Source: Cryomorphaceae bacterium 1068
GTDB lineage: Bacteria > Bacteroidota > Bacteroidia > Flavobacteriales_D > Cryomorphaceae
Length of the DNA: 64,000 nt
Direction: 5' to 3'
NCBI GenBank assembly: GCA_027214385.1
Contig: JAPVXR010000001.1
Location: 248,001 to 312,000, forward strand
In this document: positions 25,947-35,604 of the stretch, piece after piece
Layout: each line of letters starts with the position of its first letter
How positions within the stretch are numbered: the first letter of the stretch is position 1
Program-made: the position numbers and the translations under genes
The notes under the pieces: model-generated
Told to the model about the DNA's origin: nothing
Databases searched by the model: none
What the model saw: only the letters and a program-made list of their open reading frames with translations

Positions 25947-27301
25947 TGGAGCGATTAATTGAAAAATACAACGTTGCGGTTCCGAGATATACGAGTTACC
26001 CGACAGTACCCAATTGGAATACAGAATCCTTTAGCAAGAAGGCTTACCTCGATTTGATCCAAACAGATTTCGCGAAAGCCAATCAAGCCGGATTGTCGCT
26101 GTATATTCATTTGCCTTATTGCGAAAGCCTCTGTACCTATTGCGGATGCAATACGCGAATAACAGTTAATCATGCTGTGGAGGCGCCGTATATCGATGCC
26201 CTCATTGCTGAATGGACCCAGTATCTAGAGATTTTTGGAAACAAACCAAAAATCCGAGAGATCCACCTTGGAGGTGGAACACCTACCTTTTTTGCTCCTT
26301 CTGAATTGAAGCGACTAATAAAAGCCATTTTTGCGAAAGCCGAAATATCAGAAGATGCCTCCTTCAGCTTTGAAGCTCATCCATCAAACACCACCGAAGA
26401 GCATCTATCCGTTCTTGCTTCAATCGGGTTTGATCGTTTGAGCTTAGGCGTTCAGGATTTTGACCCGAAAGTTCAAGAAGCCATTAATCGCCGCCAAACT
26501 CCCGAAGATGTTGAGCGTGTGACTGATCAAGCCAGAAAGCTGGGCTACCGCTCCGTGAATTTCGACTTGGTTTATGGATTGCCTTTTCAAACTGAAGTAG
26601 GAGTAATGAATGCGGTGGATGAGGTTATTCGTCTTAGGCCCGATCGTATCGCTTTTTACAGCTACGCTCACGTTCCTTGGAAACGACCCGGTCAGCGCGC
26701 ATACGATGAAAACGATTTGCCGCAAGGTGAAGAAAAGCTCAACCTTTTTGTGAAGGGGCGGGAGCGATTGATGGAAGCGGGATATGTCCCTATTGGATTT
26801 GACCACTTTGCTTTACCACAAGATTCATTGTACCGTGCCTACGAGAACGGCACAATGCACCGAAACTTTATGGGTTACACCGATTTGAGAACAGATTTTC
26901 TCATCGGTCTTGGCGTAAGCTCTATTAGTGATGTCGGGACAGCTTTTGCTCAAAATGCAAAGTCTGTAGAGGGATACATTGAACAGGTCCAAAGCGGAGA
27001 ACTTCCCATTGTCAAAGGCCATCTGCTTGAAGAGATGGAGTCAATAATCAGAGGCCATATCTTAAATCTAACTTGCAAGCATAAGACTTCTTGGGCATCT
27101 GCACCACAATTAGAGCAATCGTATATGAGAAACTGCTTGCGCAAGCTCGATGAAGCAGAAGTGGATGGCTTAGTGGAAAGAACCTTTGATCAAATTAAAA
27201 TGACCGAACTAGGAAAACTTTTTGTTCGGAACATCTGTGCAGCATTTGATAAAGACTATCAGGGTGACACAGTATTGAAAAAGTATTCGATGGGAGTGTA
27301 A
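25946..27301 (+). CDS. hemN: Oxygen-independent coproporphyrinogen III oxidase
   Basis: 451 residues from ATG 25946. It is a radical SAM enzyme that decarboxylates coproporphyrinogen III without O2, keeping haem synthesis going when oxygen is scarce. VPRYTSYPT near the N-terminus is the HemN (not HemW) signature; C59-x3-C63-x2-C66 binds the 4Fe-4S cluster with C68 alongside, and GGGTPTF binds SAM. It ends the cco block, and its product haem is required by the oxidase, so co-regulation with the FNR-type promoter is sensible. A short upstream TTG start (25937) lies within the previous gene. Confidence 0.95.
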   Translation: MERLIEKYNVAVPRYTSYPTVPNWNTESFSKKAYLDLIQTDFAKANQAGLSLYIHLPYCESLCTYCGCNTRITVNHAVEAPYIDALIAEWTQYLEIFGNKPKIREIHLGGGTPTFFAPSELKRLIKAIFAKAEISEDASFSFEAHPSNTTEEHLSVLASIGFDRLSLGVQDFDPKVQEAINRRQTPEDVERVTDQARKLGYRSVNFDLVYGLPFQTEVGVMNAVDEVIRLRPDRIAFYSYAHVPWKRPGQRAYDENDLPQGEEKLNLFVKGRERLMEAGYVPIGFDHFALPQDSLYRAYENGTMHRNFMGYTDLRTDFLIGLGVSSISDVGTAFAQNAKSVEGYIEQVQSGELPIVKGHLLEEMESIIRGHILNLTCKHKTSWASAPQLEQSYMRNCLRKLDEAEVDGLVERTFDQIKMTELGKLFVRNICAAFDKDYQGDTVLKKYSMGV

Positions 27302-27351
27302 GTTTTATCTCTTGCCTCTTCCTCAGGCAACAGCTTAAAACTTTTTTCGTC

Positions 27352-27371
27352 TAATGAGTGACCACTCATTA
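27352..27371. promoter_or_regulatory. 20-bp palindrome before the type IX-secreted protein gene
   Basis: TAATGAGTG, AC, CACTCATTA: nine base pairs of perfect inverted repeat with a 2-nt centre. It ends 11 nt before the start codon. Length and symmetry suggest a repressor operator (TetR-type operators often have TGAGTGA-like arms) rather than a terminator, because no T run follows. Confidence 0.5.
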
Positions 27372-27382
27372 AACCCCAGTAG

Positions 27383-30300
27383 ATGAAATTCTCATTTCCC
27401 CTTGCCAAAGTATTAGCCTTCTTTGCTTTTTTTGCAATAGCGATTCAAGCCTTTTCCGATCATCATCCCACTCCATTCGTATTAAATGCAGGTCAGTGGG
27501 ACGCACCTTTTAACTACAAAGCCGAGTTTAATAACTTGAGTGTTTTCGCAGAACCTGAAGGATTCACCTTTTTGGCAAAAGAGAGCATCGAGCACCATGA
27601 TCATGGCGATCTTGATCACGAGCATCATATCCCTGATATGATCAATGTCCATGCATTCAGTCTGAAATTTGAAGGGGCTGAGCAAATCGTTTTTGAAGGA
27701 GAAGGCCGTCTGGATTCGTACTACAACTATTTCTTGGGTAAAAACAAAGAAAATTGGAAAGGTCACGTGCCTTTATTCAATTCGCTAAGCACAAATGACA
27801 TCTATGATGGGATCAGGCTTAAAGTGATTTCTGAAGGAGGGAACTTCAAATATGACTACATAGTAGATGCCGGATCCTCCCCGTCGCAGATTGTCTTTAG
27901 CTATATAGGTCAGAATTCTTTAGAACTTGTGGACGGGAAGCTCAAATTGATCACCTCTGTAGGCGATTTTGTTGAGTCCATTCCTATAAGCTATCAGATA
28001 ATAGATGGTGAAAGAAGGACCGTGAGGTGCAACTATATAGAAACTTCATCGGGAAGCTTCGCATTTGAATTTCCCGAAGGTTATGATGAGGGACACGAGC
28101 TTATTATTGACCCGGTATTAGTAGCAGCTACCCTTTCAGGTACAGGTGGTTCATCCAGTAATTTTGGGCATGGTGCTGCTTTTGATTTGGCTGGAAATAT
28201 TTATACTCACGCTATCTCATTTAATTCTGATTACCCCGTCACTATGGGTGCTTTTCAGGAGGTTTATGGAGGCGGAGGAACGGATGTGGTAATAAGTAAG
28301 TTGACACCGGATGGGACGGATCTGATCTTTGCAACTTTTGTAGGTGGTTCGGGGAGCGACTCGCCTTTTTCCACCATCGTTAATGCCAATCAAGAGATAT
28401 ATATCTATGGTCGGACAGACTCAGAAAACTTCCCAACTAGTCCGGGTGCAATTCAAGAAGCCTATGGTGGTTCAGGAGACATTTTTGTCACAGGATTAAG
28501 CTTGGATGGATCTGAGTTAGTTGGCTCAACTTATTTGGGAGGAAATGCCGCAGATGGAAGTAACGTTATTTTTGGTGCAGGATATGATGCATTGCGAGGC
28601 GAGATTAATCTCAACTTTAACGGAGAAGTGTTCATTTCGAGTTCCAGTTCTTCAGCTAATTTCCCTACAACTGACGGGTCGTTACAGCCTATAAAAAAGG
28701 AAGGACAAGATGCTGTAGTGGTAAAGATGAGTGCTGGGTTAGATGAGCTTGTTTGGTCGACTTTCGTCGGGTCTGATGGGAATGACATGGCTTATGGAGT
28801 CCGCATGAGAGATGACCAAACGGTGTATATCGCAGGTGCTGTTTCAGGTTCTAATGATGAGGCCAATGAGTTGGAAACTACTGCCGGAGCATATCAAGAA
28901 GAATATGCAGGGGGCGATAGTGATGGTTTTGTGGCTCGCCTGTCTGCCGATGGCTCAGAGATGGTGGAATGTACTTTTTTGGGGTTAGCCAATAATGACA
29001 TTCTTTACTTCTTGGACCTGGATAGTAATAACGATGTTTGGGTTTATACCTATTCAACTAGTACATGGGAAACAACCGATGGTGTGTGGGGAACTTCACA
29101 ATCAACTTTGCTGGTGAACAAGCTCAGCTCCGACCTCAGTGAACTTGAGATAACCAGTTATGTAACCAACCAAGGTAGTGCCTCAGGAAACCCTGTTGCT
29201 TTCATGGTTGATTTATGCAACGGTGTTTACATAAGTGCGTTTGGAGTTACGAATGATTTTATCGCTTCCGAGGATGCTTTATTTAGTACGGGAGGTTTTT
29301 ATGTCGGTGTTTTTGAGCCTGACATGGAAGGCCTTATTTATGGAACCTACTATACGGGCACGCATGTCGATGGCGGTACAAGTAGGTTTGATACCCAAGG
29401 CATCGTTTATCAAGGAGTTTGCAGTGGAGGTGGCTTCAACACCACGGATGATGCATGGGCTACCGGACAAAGTACAGGATGGGATATTGGGGTCTTTAAA
29501 ATAGATTTTGAAATTGAAACGGTGAATGCGGTCGCCAGTGCGGCGGGTCAACTAACCGGCTGCGCTCCACACACCGTTACCTTTGATAATTTTAGTGAGG
29601 GTGAGAGTTATTTGTGGGATTTTGGAAATGGAGATCAAAGCGAAGATTACGAGCCGGTTTACGTTTATGAAGAAGAGGGAGAGTATCTCGTAACTCTGGT
29701 TGTTATTGATTCGGCCACATGCAATATTTCGGATACTTTGTTCATACCATTTCAAGTATTTGAACCTGTAGAGTTCTTTGCTGATTTTGATTATTCCATC
29801 GATTGCTTAACGGGTATTATCGAAATTACCGATGCTTCTCAAGGTCCTGCAGATCTGGAGTATACTTGGGATATGGGTGATGGAACATCTTATACGGAAG
29901 TGAACCCCACTCACACCTATGACGAACCAGGGGAGTACACTCTGACGCTTACACTTGAAAGCGACGCATGTAATCAAGAAATAATCGAAGAGGTGATTGT
30001 CGTCTACTCTCCATTCGTGACTGCTGATTTTAACGTACAAGTCATTGAGTTTTGTGACGAATTTCTAATTGGAATAGCAGATAACTCATCCAATGCCGAG
30101 GACTATATTTGGGATATGGGTGATGGTACGACACTTTCAAATCCCGGCAGCTTTGAATACAATTATGAAGAGTCCGGTACTTATGACATTCAACTCATCG
30201 TATCAAACGAGACGACCTGCGATGGAATAGATAGTGTAACATTTTCTATTGAGGTTCCCGAGCCTCCTGTTCTGGATCCGCAAGTTACCCTGACTCAACA

Positions 30301-31234
30301 AGGGTTATGCGAAGATCTCAATGTCTTTGGAGTCCTGGAGCCAAACGGTCCTTTAGGAACTGTAAGTTGGACAATCAATGATGAAGAAATCGGTACAGAG
30401 CCCGTTTTGGAATGGCAAGCTCCTTCTGCGGGTTCTTATAATTTCGTAATCACGCTAACCGATGCCGTCTGTGATGATGTTTACATAGTGGAAGAGCCAT
30501 TCGATATTTTTGAAAACCTTGGGTATACACTGCCGCCGTCCTCGTTTTTGTGCTATTATGAAGATGATCTGATTCTAGATGCCACCGTGCCTTATCCCGA
30601 TGCTGAGTATATTTGGAACGGGGGCGAATCCTTGGAACCTACTTTTACCGTTACCGACGAAGGAGAGTTCACAGTCCAAGTATTTTTTAATGGATGTGAA
30701 GATCAGCAAACTGCAGAAGTGAGCATTGGCCAAGAAGTTCCCTTAAACTTTGAAGCGAGTATATGCGAGGATCAATCCAATATTGTCACCATGCCTGAGA
30801 ATCAATACTTGGATCAGATTTTATGGGATGATGGTCAAACAGGGTTTGCCGTAGAAGTTTTTAATTCGGGCTATTATGCCTTCACGGCAATTGATATAGT
30901 GGGTTGTGATCAAGTTGATAGCCTCTTTGCTATTCCTTTGGATGATGATCCAAACCTTCAAATACCAAATATTTTTACGCCTAATGGTGATGGGTTCAAT
31001 GATACTTGGCAAATCACAGGTGATCCTTTGGTCTATTTTGATCTCTCAATTTTCAATAGATGGGGACGAGAGGTTTTTAAAACAAACGAAATTTACGCCC
31101 CATGGGAAGGTCAAAATGACGAAGGCTCAGGCAACGACCACAACGATGATACCTTCATCTACATTTTGAAATACCGCGACCAATGCGATTTGGAGAATTT
31201 AGTTGAAACGGGAGACCTGAAACTATTACGCTAG
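27383..31234 (+). CDS. Large secreted PKD-repeat protein with type IX (type B) sorting domain
   Basis: 1283 residues. Signal peptide about 1-24. Residues 30-245 resemble the beta-rich DUF7948-like N-terminal domain (LNAGQWDAPFNYKAEF, FLGKNKENW, LIIDPVLVAATL). Residues 250-700 hold about seven blade-like repeats of the SBBP kind (GGSGSDSPF, YIYGRTDSENFPTSPGAIQ, STYLGG). Three PKD domains follow with YLWDFGNGD, YTWDMGDGT and YIWDMGDGT. The end, LQIPNIFTPNGDGFNDTW...FNRWGREVF, is the gliding-associated C-terminal (CHU_C) sorting domain, so it should be exported by the type IX system. Ligand unknown; adhesion is plausible. It starts 81 nt after hemN behind a palindrome. Confidence 0.88.
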   Translation: MKFSFPLAKVLAFFAFFAIAIQAFSDHHPTPFVLNAGQWDAPFNYKAEFNNLSVFAEPEGFTFLAKESIEHHDHGDLDHEHHIPDMINVHAFSLKFEGAEQIVFEGEGRLDSYYNYFLGKNKENWKGHVPLFNSLSTNDIYDGIRLKVISEGGNFKYDYIVDAGSSPSQIVFSYIGQNSLELVDGKLKLITSVGDFVESIPISYQIIDGERRTVRCNYIETSSGSFAFEFPEGYDEGHELIIDPVLVAATLSGTGGSSSNFGHGAAFDLAGNIYTHAISFNSDYPVTMGAFQEVYGGGGTDVVISKLTPDGTDLIFATFVGGSGSDSPFSTIVNANQEIYIYGRTDSENFPTSPGAIQEAYGGSGDIFVTGLSLDGSELVGSTYLGGNAADGSNVIFGAGYDALRGEINLNFNGEVFISSSSSSANFPTTDGSLQPIKKEGQDAVVVKMSAGLDELVWSTFVGSDGNDMAYGVRMRDDQTVYIAGAVSGSNDEANELETTAGAYQEEYAGGDSDGFVARLSADGSEMVECTFLGLANNDILYFLDLDSNNDVWVYTYSTSTWETTDGVWGTSQSTLLVNKLSSDLSELEITSYVTNQGSASGNPVAFMVDLCNGVYISAFGVTNDFIASEDALFSTGGFYVGVFEPDMEGLIYGTYYTGTHVDGGTSRFDTQGIVYQGVCSGGGFNTTDDAWATGQSTGWDIGVFKIDFEIETVNAVASAAGQLTGCAPHTVTFDNFSEGESYLWDFGNGDQSEDYEPVYVYEEEGEYLVTLVVIDSATCNISDTLFIPFQVFEPVEFFADFDYSIDCLTGIIEITDASQGPADLEYTWDMGDGTSYTEVNPTHTYDEPGEYTLTLTLESDACNQEIIEEVIVVYSPFVTADFNVQVIEFCDEFLIGIADNSSNAEDYIWDMGDGTTLSNPGSFEYNYEESGTYDIQLIVSNETTCDGIDSVTFSIEVPEPPVLDPQVTLTQQGLCEDLNVFGVLEPNGPLGTVSWTINDEEIGTEPVLEWQAPSAGSYNFVITLTDAVCDDVYIVEEPFDIFENLGYTLPPSSFLCYYEDDLILDATVPYPDAEYIWNGGESLEPTFTVTDEGEFTVQVFFNGCEDQQTAEVSIGQEVPLNFEASICEDQSNIVTMPENQYLDQILWDDGQTGFAVEVFNSGYYAFTAIDIVGCDQVDSLFAIPLDDDPNLQIPNIFTPNGDGFNDTWQITGDPLVYFDLSIFNRWGREVFKTNEIYAPWEGQNDEGSGNDHNDDTFIYILKYRDQCDLENLVETGDLKLLR

Positions 31235-31252
31235 AAATTAATTGTTAAACAG

Positions 31253-31285
31253 AAAAAAGGCTGTCCCATAAGGACAGCCTTTTTT
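31253..31285. terminator. Bidirectional terminator between the PKD-repeat gene and lpdA
   Basis: AAAAAAGGCTGTCC (31253-31266), loop CATAA, then GGACAGCCTTTTTT. The two convergent genes end at 31234 and 31305. The A/T tails on both sides give a U tract in either direction. Confidence 0.92.
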
Positions 31286-31304
31286 GATTTGATTTAAAGA
31301 GTTC

Positions 31305-32693
31305 TTACAAGTGAATAACCTCGTCGTAAGCCGCCGCAGCTGCTTCCATAATTGCTTCACTCATGGTAGGGTGAGGGTGAACTGTCTTGATGATCTCGTG
31401 ACCGGTCGTCTCTAATTTTCTAATTGAAACGAGCTCGGCTACCATTTCCGTTACATTGTTCCCGATCATGTGTCCACCAAGTAGTTCCCCGTATTTCGCG
31501 TCGAAAATCAATTTTACAAAACCGTCGCTTTGACCTCCTGCTTTTGCTTTTCCTGAAGCTGAAAATGGAAACTTACCTACTTTGATTTCGTGACCGGCCT
31601 CTTTAGCCGCAGCCTCAGTCATACCCACGCTAGCCACTTCCGGAGAGCAGTATGTACAGCCGGGAATATTGTTGTAGTCGATTGGCTGAACATTTTCACC
31701 TTTGATTTTTTCTACACAAAGAATTCCTTCGGCACTGGCCACGTGTGCCAGAGCAGGACCGGGGACGCAATCTCCAATGGCGTAATAGCCGGGGATGTTT
31801 GTCTTGTAGAATTCATCCACTTGAATGAAGCCGCGGTCTGTAGCGATACCGACATCTTCCAAACCGATGTTTTCGGTATTTGGCGTAACACCCACAGCGC
31901 TGAGCACAACATCGCATTCGATGATCTCTTCACCTTTTTTGGTTTTCACCTTAACCTTGCAGCCTGCTCCTTTGGTATCAACGGATTCAACCGCTGCTCC
32001 CGTCATAATTTTGATACCGTTTTTCTTAAAAGTACGAGCCAATTGCTTGGACACTTCTTCATCTTCACGAGGAACGATGTTGTCCAAGTATTCAACGATG
32101 GTTACTTCTGTACCAATCGCATTGTAGAAATAAGCGAATTCGCAGCCGATGGCTCCACTGCCCATCACAACCATTTTCTTCGGTTGCTTTTCCATGCTCA
32201 TCGCCTTGCGGTACTCAATGATTTTTTTGCCGTCAACTTTTACATTGGGTAATTCCTTGGCTCGAGCTCCTGTCGAGATGATGATGTGATCAGCCTCGTA
32301 AGTAGTCGTTTTACCGTCTTTATCGGTAACATCCAGCTTCTTTCCTGTTTTTACTTTTCCCTCGCCCATGATCACATCGATCTTGTTCTTCTTCATAAGG
32401 AAAGTTACTCCTTTGCTCATTCCATCAGCTACTCCGCGGCTTCGGCTGATCATACCGGGGAAGTCAACTTTTGGCTCATTGACCGTGATTCCATAGTCTG
32501 AGGCATGGGTCATGTATTCAAAAACATTGGCGCTTTTCAAAAGTGCTTTTGTAGGGATGCATCCCCAGTTCAGGCAGATTCCACCAAGCGATTCACGTTC
32601 TACTACCGCTGTTTTGAATCCGAGTTGGCTCGCACGAATGGCTGCTACATATCCACCGGGGCCACTACCTAATACTATGATATCGTATTTCAT
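31305..32693 (-). CDS. lpdA: Dihydrolipoyl dehydrogenase
   Basis: 462 residues. It re-oxidises dihydrolipoamide of the pyruvate/2-oxoglutarate dehydrogenase complexes and passes electrons to NAD+. GSGPGGYVAAIRA (residues 9-21) binds FAD, GGICLNWGCIPTKALL holds the redox pair C40/C45, VMGSGAIGCEFAYF is the NAD Rossmann motif and HPHPTMSEA gives the catalytic His-Glu end. WGCIPTK in place of VGCIPSK is a common variant. It is a single gene, with the complex's E1/E2 genes outside the window. Confidence 0.96.
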   Translation of the reverse strand: MKYDIIVLGSGPGGYVAAIRASQLGFKTAVVERESLGGICLNWGCIPTKALLKSANVFEYMTHASDYGITVNEPKVDFPGMISRSRGVADGMSKGVTFLMKKNKIDVIMGEGKVKTGKKLDVTDKDGKTTTYEADHIIISTGARAKELPNVKVDGKKIIEYRKAMSMEKQPKKMVVMGSGAIGCEFAYFYNAIGTEVTIVEYLDNIVPREDEEVSKQLARTFKKNGIKIMTGAAVESVDTKGAGCKVKVKTKKGEEIIECDVVLSAVGVTPNTENIGLEDVGIATDRGFIQVDEFYKTNIPGYYAIGDCVPGPALAHVASAEGILCVEKIKGENVQPIDYNNIPGCTYCSPEVASVGMTEAAAKEAGHEIKVGKFPFSASGKAKAGGQSDGFVKLIFDAKYGELLGGHMIGNNVTEMVAELVSIRKLETTGHEIIKTVHPHPTMSEAIMEAAAAAYDEVIHL

Positions 32694-32814
32694 AATGAGA
32701 AATTTTCGCTGTCAAATTGAGGGGCAAAAATAGAAAACAAAATGGTCAATGCCCCGATGCACGAATGGAACTTCAATGATGAAAATTTCATCAATCAATT
32801 ACCTTTATCCGAAT

Positions 32815-34521
32815 ATGATCCGGTATAGCATAAGTAGCATCGACCAATTGCCTTATCACCTGCAGGTGAAAGTGGTATTTCAAGCCAAAGAAAACCTGGT
32901 TAAAGCCGTCATTCCCTTCTGGCGACCGGGGAGATATGAGCGGGGAATTTTCCCCAAAAACTTCATTGGCCTCAAGGCTGAAGCCAAAGGGGCAGAGCTG
33001 CAAACCGAAAAGATTCAGGGAAACCTCATGAATGTTCATGCAGAGGCAGGAGATACTGTTACTATTTCCTATTTGCTGTATTCCCGTGAGCTCACTGCGG
33101 GAAATACCTATGTAGATGATGAATTGCTGCTTATAAATCCTGTCAATGCTTGCCTCTACATCGAAGGGCTGGAAAACGAACCGTGTGAATTAAAACTGAC
33201 GATTCCCGAAAAGTGGGCAGTATCGACTGCTCTCGAAAGGCTGAGTGATTCGACTTATCGCGCTCGTGATATGCAGCATCTTATGGACACGCCGATTATG
33301 GCTGCCGCTAATGTTGATGTTTTGCAATACGAGGTGGAAGGGGTTCCCTACTTTATTCATCTCATCGGTGGATACGTTGGTTCAGATCACCAGCTTGTAG
33401 AAGACTTTAAAGCATTTACCAGGCGGCAGATCAAAGTATTCGGAAGTATTCCCGTGAAGGAATACCACTTTTTAATTATCCTGATGCCTCACCGTGCATA
33501 TCATGGCGTAGAACACGAGAATAGCACCGTAATCATTCTTGGGCCTTCGGGAAATCTTGGTGAGCGCTCTCTCTATAAAGAATTGCTCGGTGTTTCTTCT
33601 CACGAGCTCTACCATACTTGGAACATCAAGTACATCCGTCCGGCAGATTGGACTCCATATGATTTCACCCAACCCGATTATTCTCGAATGGGTTACGTCG
33701 CCGAAGGGGTGACTACCTATATGGGCGATGTGATGCTTTGGCAATCAGGCTTTTTTTCTGACGAAGAATACATGAATGAATTGGCTCTTTTACTGAAAAG
33801 GCACAATGACAACGACGGACGTTTCAATCTTTCTTTGGCCGATTCTTCCATCGATACGTGGGTAGATGGGTATGGTCGCGGAACACCGAGGCGACGTGTG
33901 AGTATCTACGTCGAAGGAGCCTTGTTGGCTTTCGTATGCGATGCGTGGCTGCTCGAAGCCACAAACGGCGAAATGTCATTATCTACAGCTATGCAGCGGC
34001 TTTACAAAAAAGTTGATCCTGCAAAGGGATACAGCGAAGAAGAATACTGGTCGATCCTCTCCGAGATGGCTGATTGCAATTGGGAAGCTTTGCGCAATGA
34101 CGTGGTCGATGGAAAGGGCCACTTGGAAAAATATGCCAAAGAAGCCATAGCGAAGTTGGGGCTCAACTTGGAGCAGAAATCTTCTGCCGATAAGTTGGAG
34201 CAGAAATTTGGTGTGAAGCTCCAAAAGGTCGGGTCTAAGCAAATGATATGGAATGTCTCGCCAAACTCTCCTGCTGAAACCGGCAGACTCTACTTTGACG
34301 ATGAGGTGAAATTCATTAACGGTATAGAACCCGAAAAATTCCTTTCGGAAAACGAAAGACTGCCCGAAAAACTGCACCTGAACGTCGAATCCGGTTTTAG
34401 GAAAAAAACCATTGAGCTTGAAACTGATGGCGGTAAATACGGGTTTCAATTCACCATTGGGAAAGGTGACTCGTCACTTTTTGAAGCTTGGAAAGGAGTT
34501 CAGACAGCGAAAGAAGTATAG
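32815..34521 (+). CDS. M61 (glycyl aminopeptidase-like) metallopeptidase with PDZ domain
   Basis: 568 residues from ATG 32815. The frame opens earlier (ATG at 32749, 32776 and 32779), but relatives start at a sequence like MIRYSI, so the shorter form is preferred. No signal peptide is evident, so it is probably cytosolic. The zinc motif HELYH is at residues 263-267, with WNIKYIRP after it, and YVAEGVTTYMGD holds the third ligand glutamate, all typical of M61. The N-terminal beta domain (PFWRPGRYERG) is the M61 fold marker. A C-terminal PDZ (about 460-545) completes it. No promoter element was clear. Confidence 0.85.
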   Translation: MIRYSISSIDQLPYHLQVKVVFQAKENLVKAVIPFWRPGRYERGIFPKNFIGLKAEAKGAELQTEKIQGNLMNVHAEAGDTVTISYLLYSRELTAGNTYVDDELLLINPVNACLYIEGLENEPCELKLTIPEKWAVSTALERLSDSTYRARDMQHLMDTPIMAAANVDVLQYEVEGVPYFIHLIGGYVGSDHQLVEDFKAFTRRQIKVFGSIPVKEYHFLIILMPHRAYHGVEHENSTVIILGPSGNLGERSLYKELLGVSSHELYHTWNIKYIRPADWTPYDFTQPDYSRMGYVAEGVTTYMGDVMLWQSGFFSDEEYMNELALLLKRHNDNDGRFNLSLADSSIDTWVDGYGRGTPRRRVSIYVEGALLAFVCDAWLLEATNGEMSLSTAMQRLYKKVDPAKGYSEEEYWSILSEMADCNWEALRNDVVDGKGHLEKYAKEAIAKLGLNLEQKSSADKLEQKFGVKLQKVGSKQMIWNVSPNSPAETGRLYFDDEVKFINGIEPEKFLSENERLPEKLHLNVESGFRKKTIELETDGGKYGFQFTIGKGDSSLFEAWKGVQTAKEV

Positions 34522-34569
34522 CAGATATCCACTTTTTTTGCATCTTCGCCTTAATCAAACCTCTATACC

Positions 34570-35088
34570 ATGACAGACGAAACCATTGATCAATACGAAA
34601 CTAACGTTGAAGCCCGACCGACATTCTTAACTGTTCTGTGCGTACTAACTTGGATAGTGTCGGGATACACTGTCTTAACCGTACCTTTCAATTACTTCTT
34701 CTCATCTGATGTCACTGCCTCCACTTTGCAGACCACCATCAATGACGCGATGTCTCAAATGGCTGAGGATACTCCTGAAGCTGCAGAAATGATGCAGGGG
34801 TTTATGATGGCTGCCAGTGATACTATTTCCAGCGCCATTGATAATGCGGGATTGATTGCTACCACGGATTTATTAGTTGCTATTCTCTCAGCTTTCGGAG
34901 CTTTCTTGATGTTTAAACTCCGTAAATCGGGCTTCTGGATTTACGTTTTGGCCAAAGTCTTAGGTTTGGCATCTATCTTAGTTCTTCTGGGAGTCAATAT
35001 TCTTACCATGGGAGTGGTGTCAATCGCTGGATTCGTTGGTTTGATCATGGTTATCCTTTATGGCATCAACCGCAAACACATGAGTTGA
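34570..35088 (+). CDS. Small membrane protein of unknown function
   Basis: 172 residues with four hydrophobic segments (about 20-45, 95-118, 124-142 and 146-166). After the first helix, a loop of about 45 residues rich in acidic and methionine residues (MSQMAEDTPEAAEMMQGFMMAA) faces one side of the membrane. No family name recognised; the pattern is common in Bacteroidota small membrane proteins. It lies 48 nt after the M61 gene and may be co-transcribed. Confidence 0.5.
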   Translation: MTDETIDQYETNVEARPTFLTVLCVLTWIVSGYTVLTVPFNYFFSSDVTASTLQTTINDAMSQMAEDTPEAAEMMQGFMMAASDTISSAIDNAGLIATTDLLVAILSAFGAFLMFKLRKSGFWIYVLAKVLGLASILVLLGVNILTMGVVSIAGFVGLIMVILYGINRKHMS

Positions 35089-35174
35089 GCTTCTTCTCGG
35101 AGGAATTCTCATTTTGAGTACTACTCATTTCTAGCCAAAGCCATTGGACCGACACAGCTAAAAGCTAACGGCTA

Positions 35175-35549
35175 TTATCTAGCCGCTATCGCTGAAATTT
35201 CAACGCGTGCGCCCGCAGGGAGCTTACTTACTTCCACCGTTTCACGGGCAGGGTGGTGGCTCTTGAAGAAACTTGAGTAAACCTCATTGATCGCTTCGAA
35301 TTCGTTCATATCCAAGATAAAGATCGAGCATTTGATGATGTGATCGTAATCGGAACCGGCAGCTTCTAGCACCGCCCCGAGGTTTCTCATCACTCGATGC
35401 GTTTCTTCGGCTATATTGTCATTGTCTATTTTTCCCGATTCGGGATCGAGAGCGACCTGTCCTGAAATATATATCGTGTTATCATGCACCACTGCCTGAT
35501 TGTAGGGCCCTATCGGAGCAGGTGCCTTGTTGGTTTCGATGATTTCCAT
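35175..35549 (-). CDS. ridA: RidA family reactive-imine deaminase
   Basis: 124 residues, the full trimer-forming size. RidA hydrolyses 2-aminoacrylate and other reactive enamines released by PLP enzymes. APAPIGPYNQAV is the family N-terminus, and PARETVEVSKLPAGARVEISAIA near the C-terminus holds the key arginine that binds the carboxylate and the trailing EISAIA. The gene is divergent from the metallohydrolase. Confidence 0.93.
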   Translation of the reverse strand: MEIIETNKAPAPIGPYNQAVVHDNTIYISGQVALDPESGKIDNDNIAEETHRVMRNLGAVLEAAGSDYDHIIKCSIFILDMNEFEAINEVYSSFFKSHHPARETVEVSKLPAGARVEISAIAAR

Positions 35550-35604
35550 ACTTTTTTTCCGAAGGTCGTAATTCCTTTAATTATCTTTAAGAAAACTCTA
35601 CTTT

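Noticed and set aside
27312-27330. Hairpin TTGCCT / AGGCAA after hemN as a terminator
   Set aside because: Only six pairs, and the T run begins more than 10 nt after the stem, so it is weak as a terminator.
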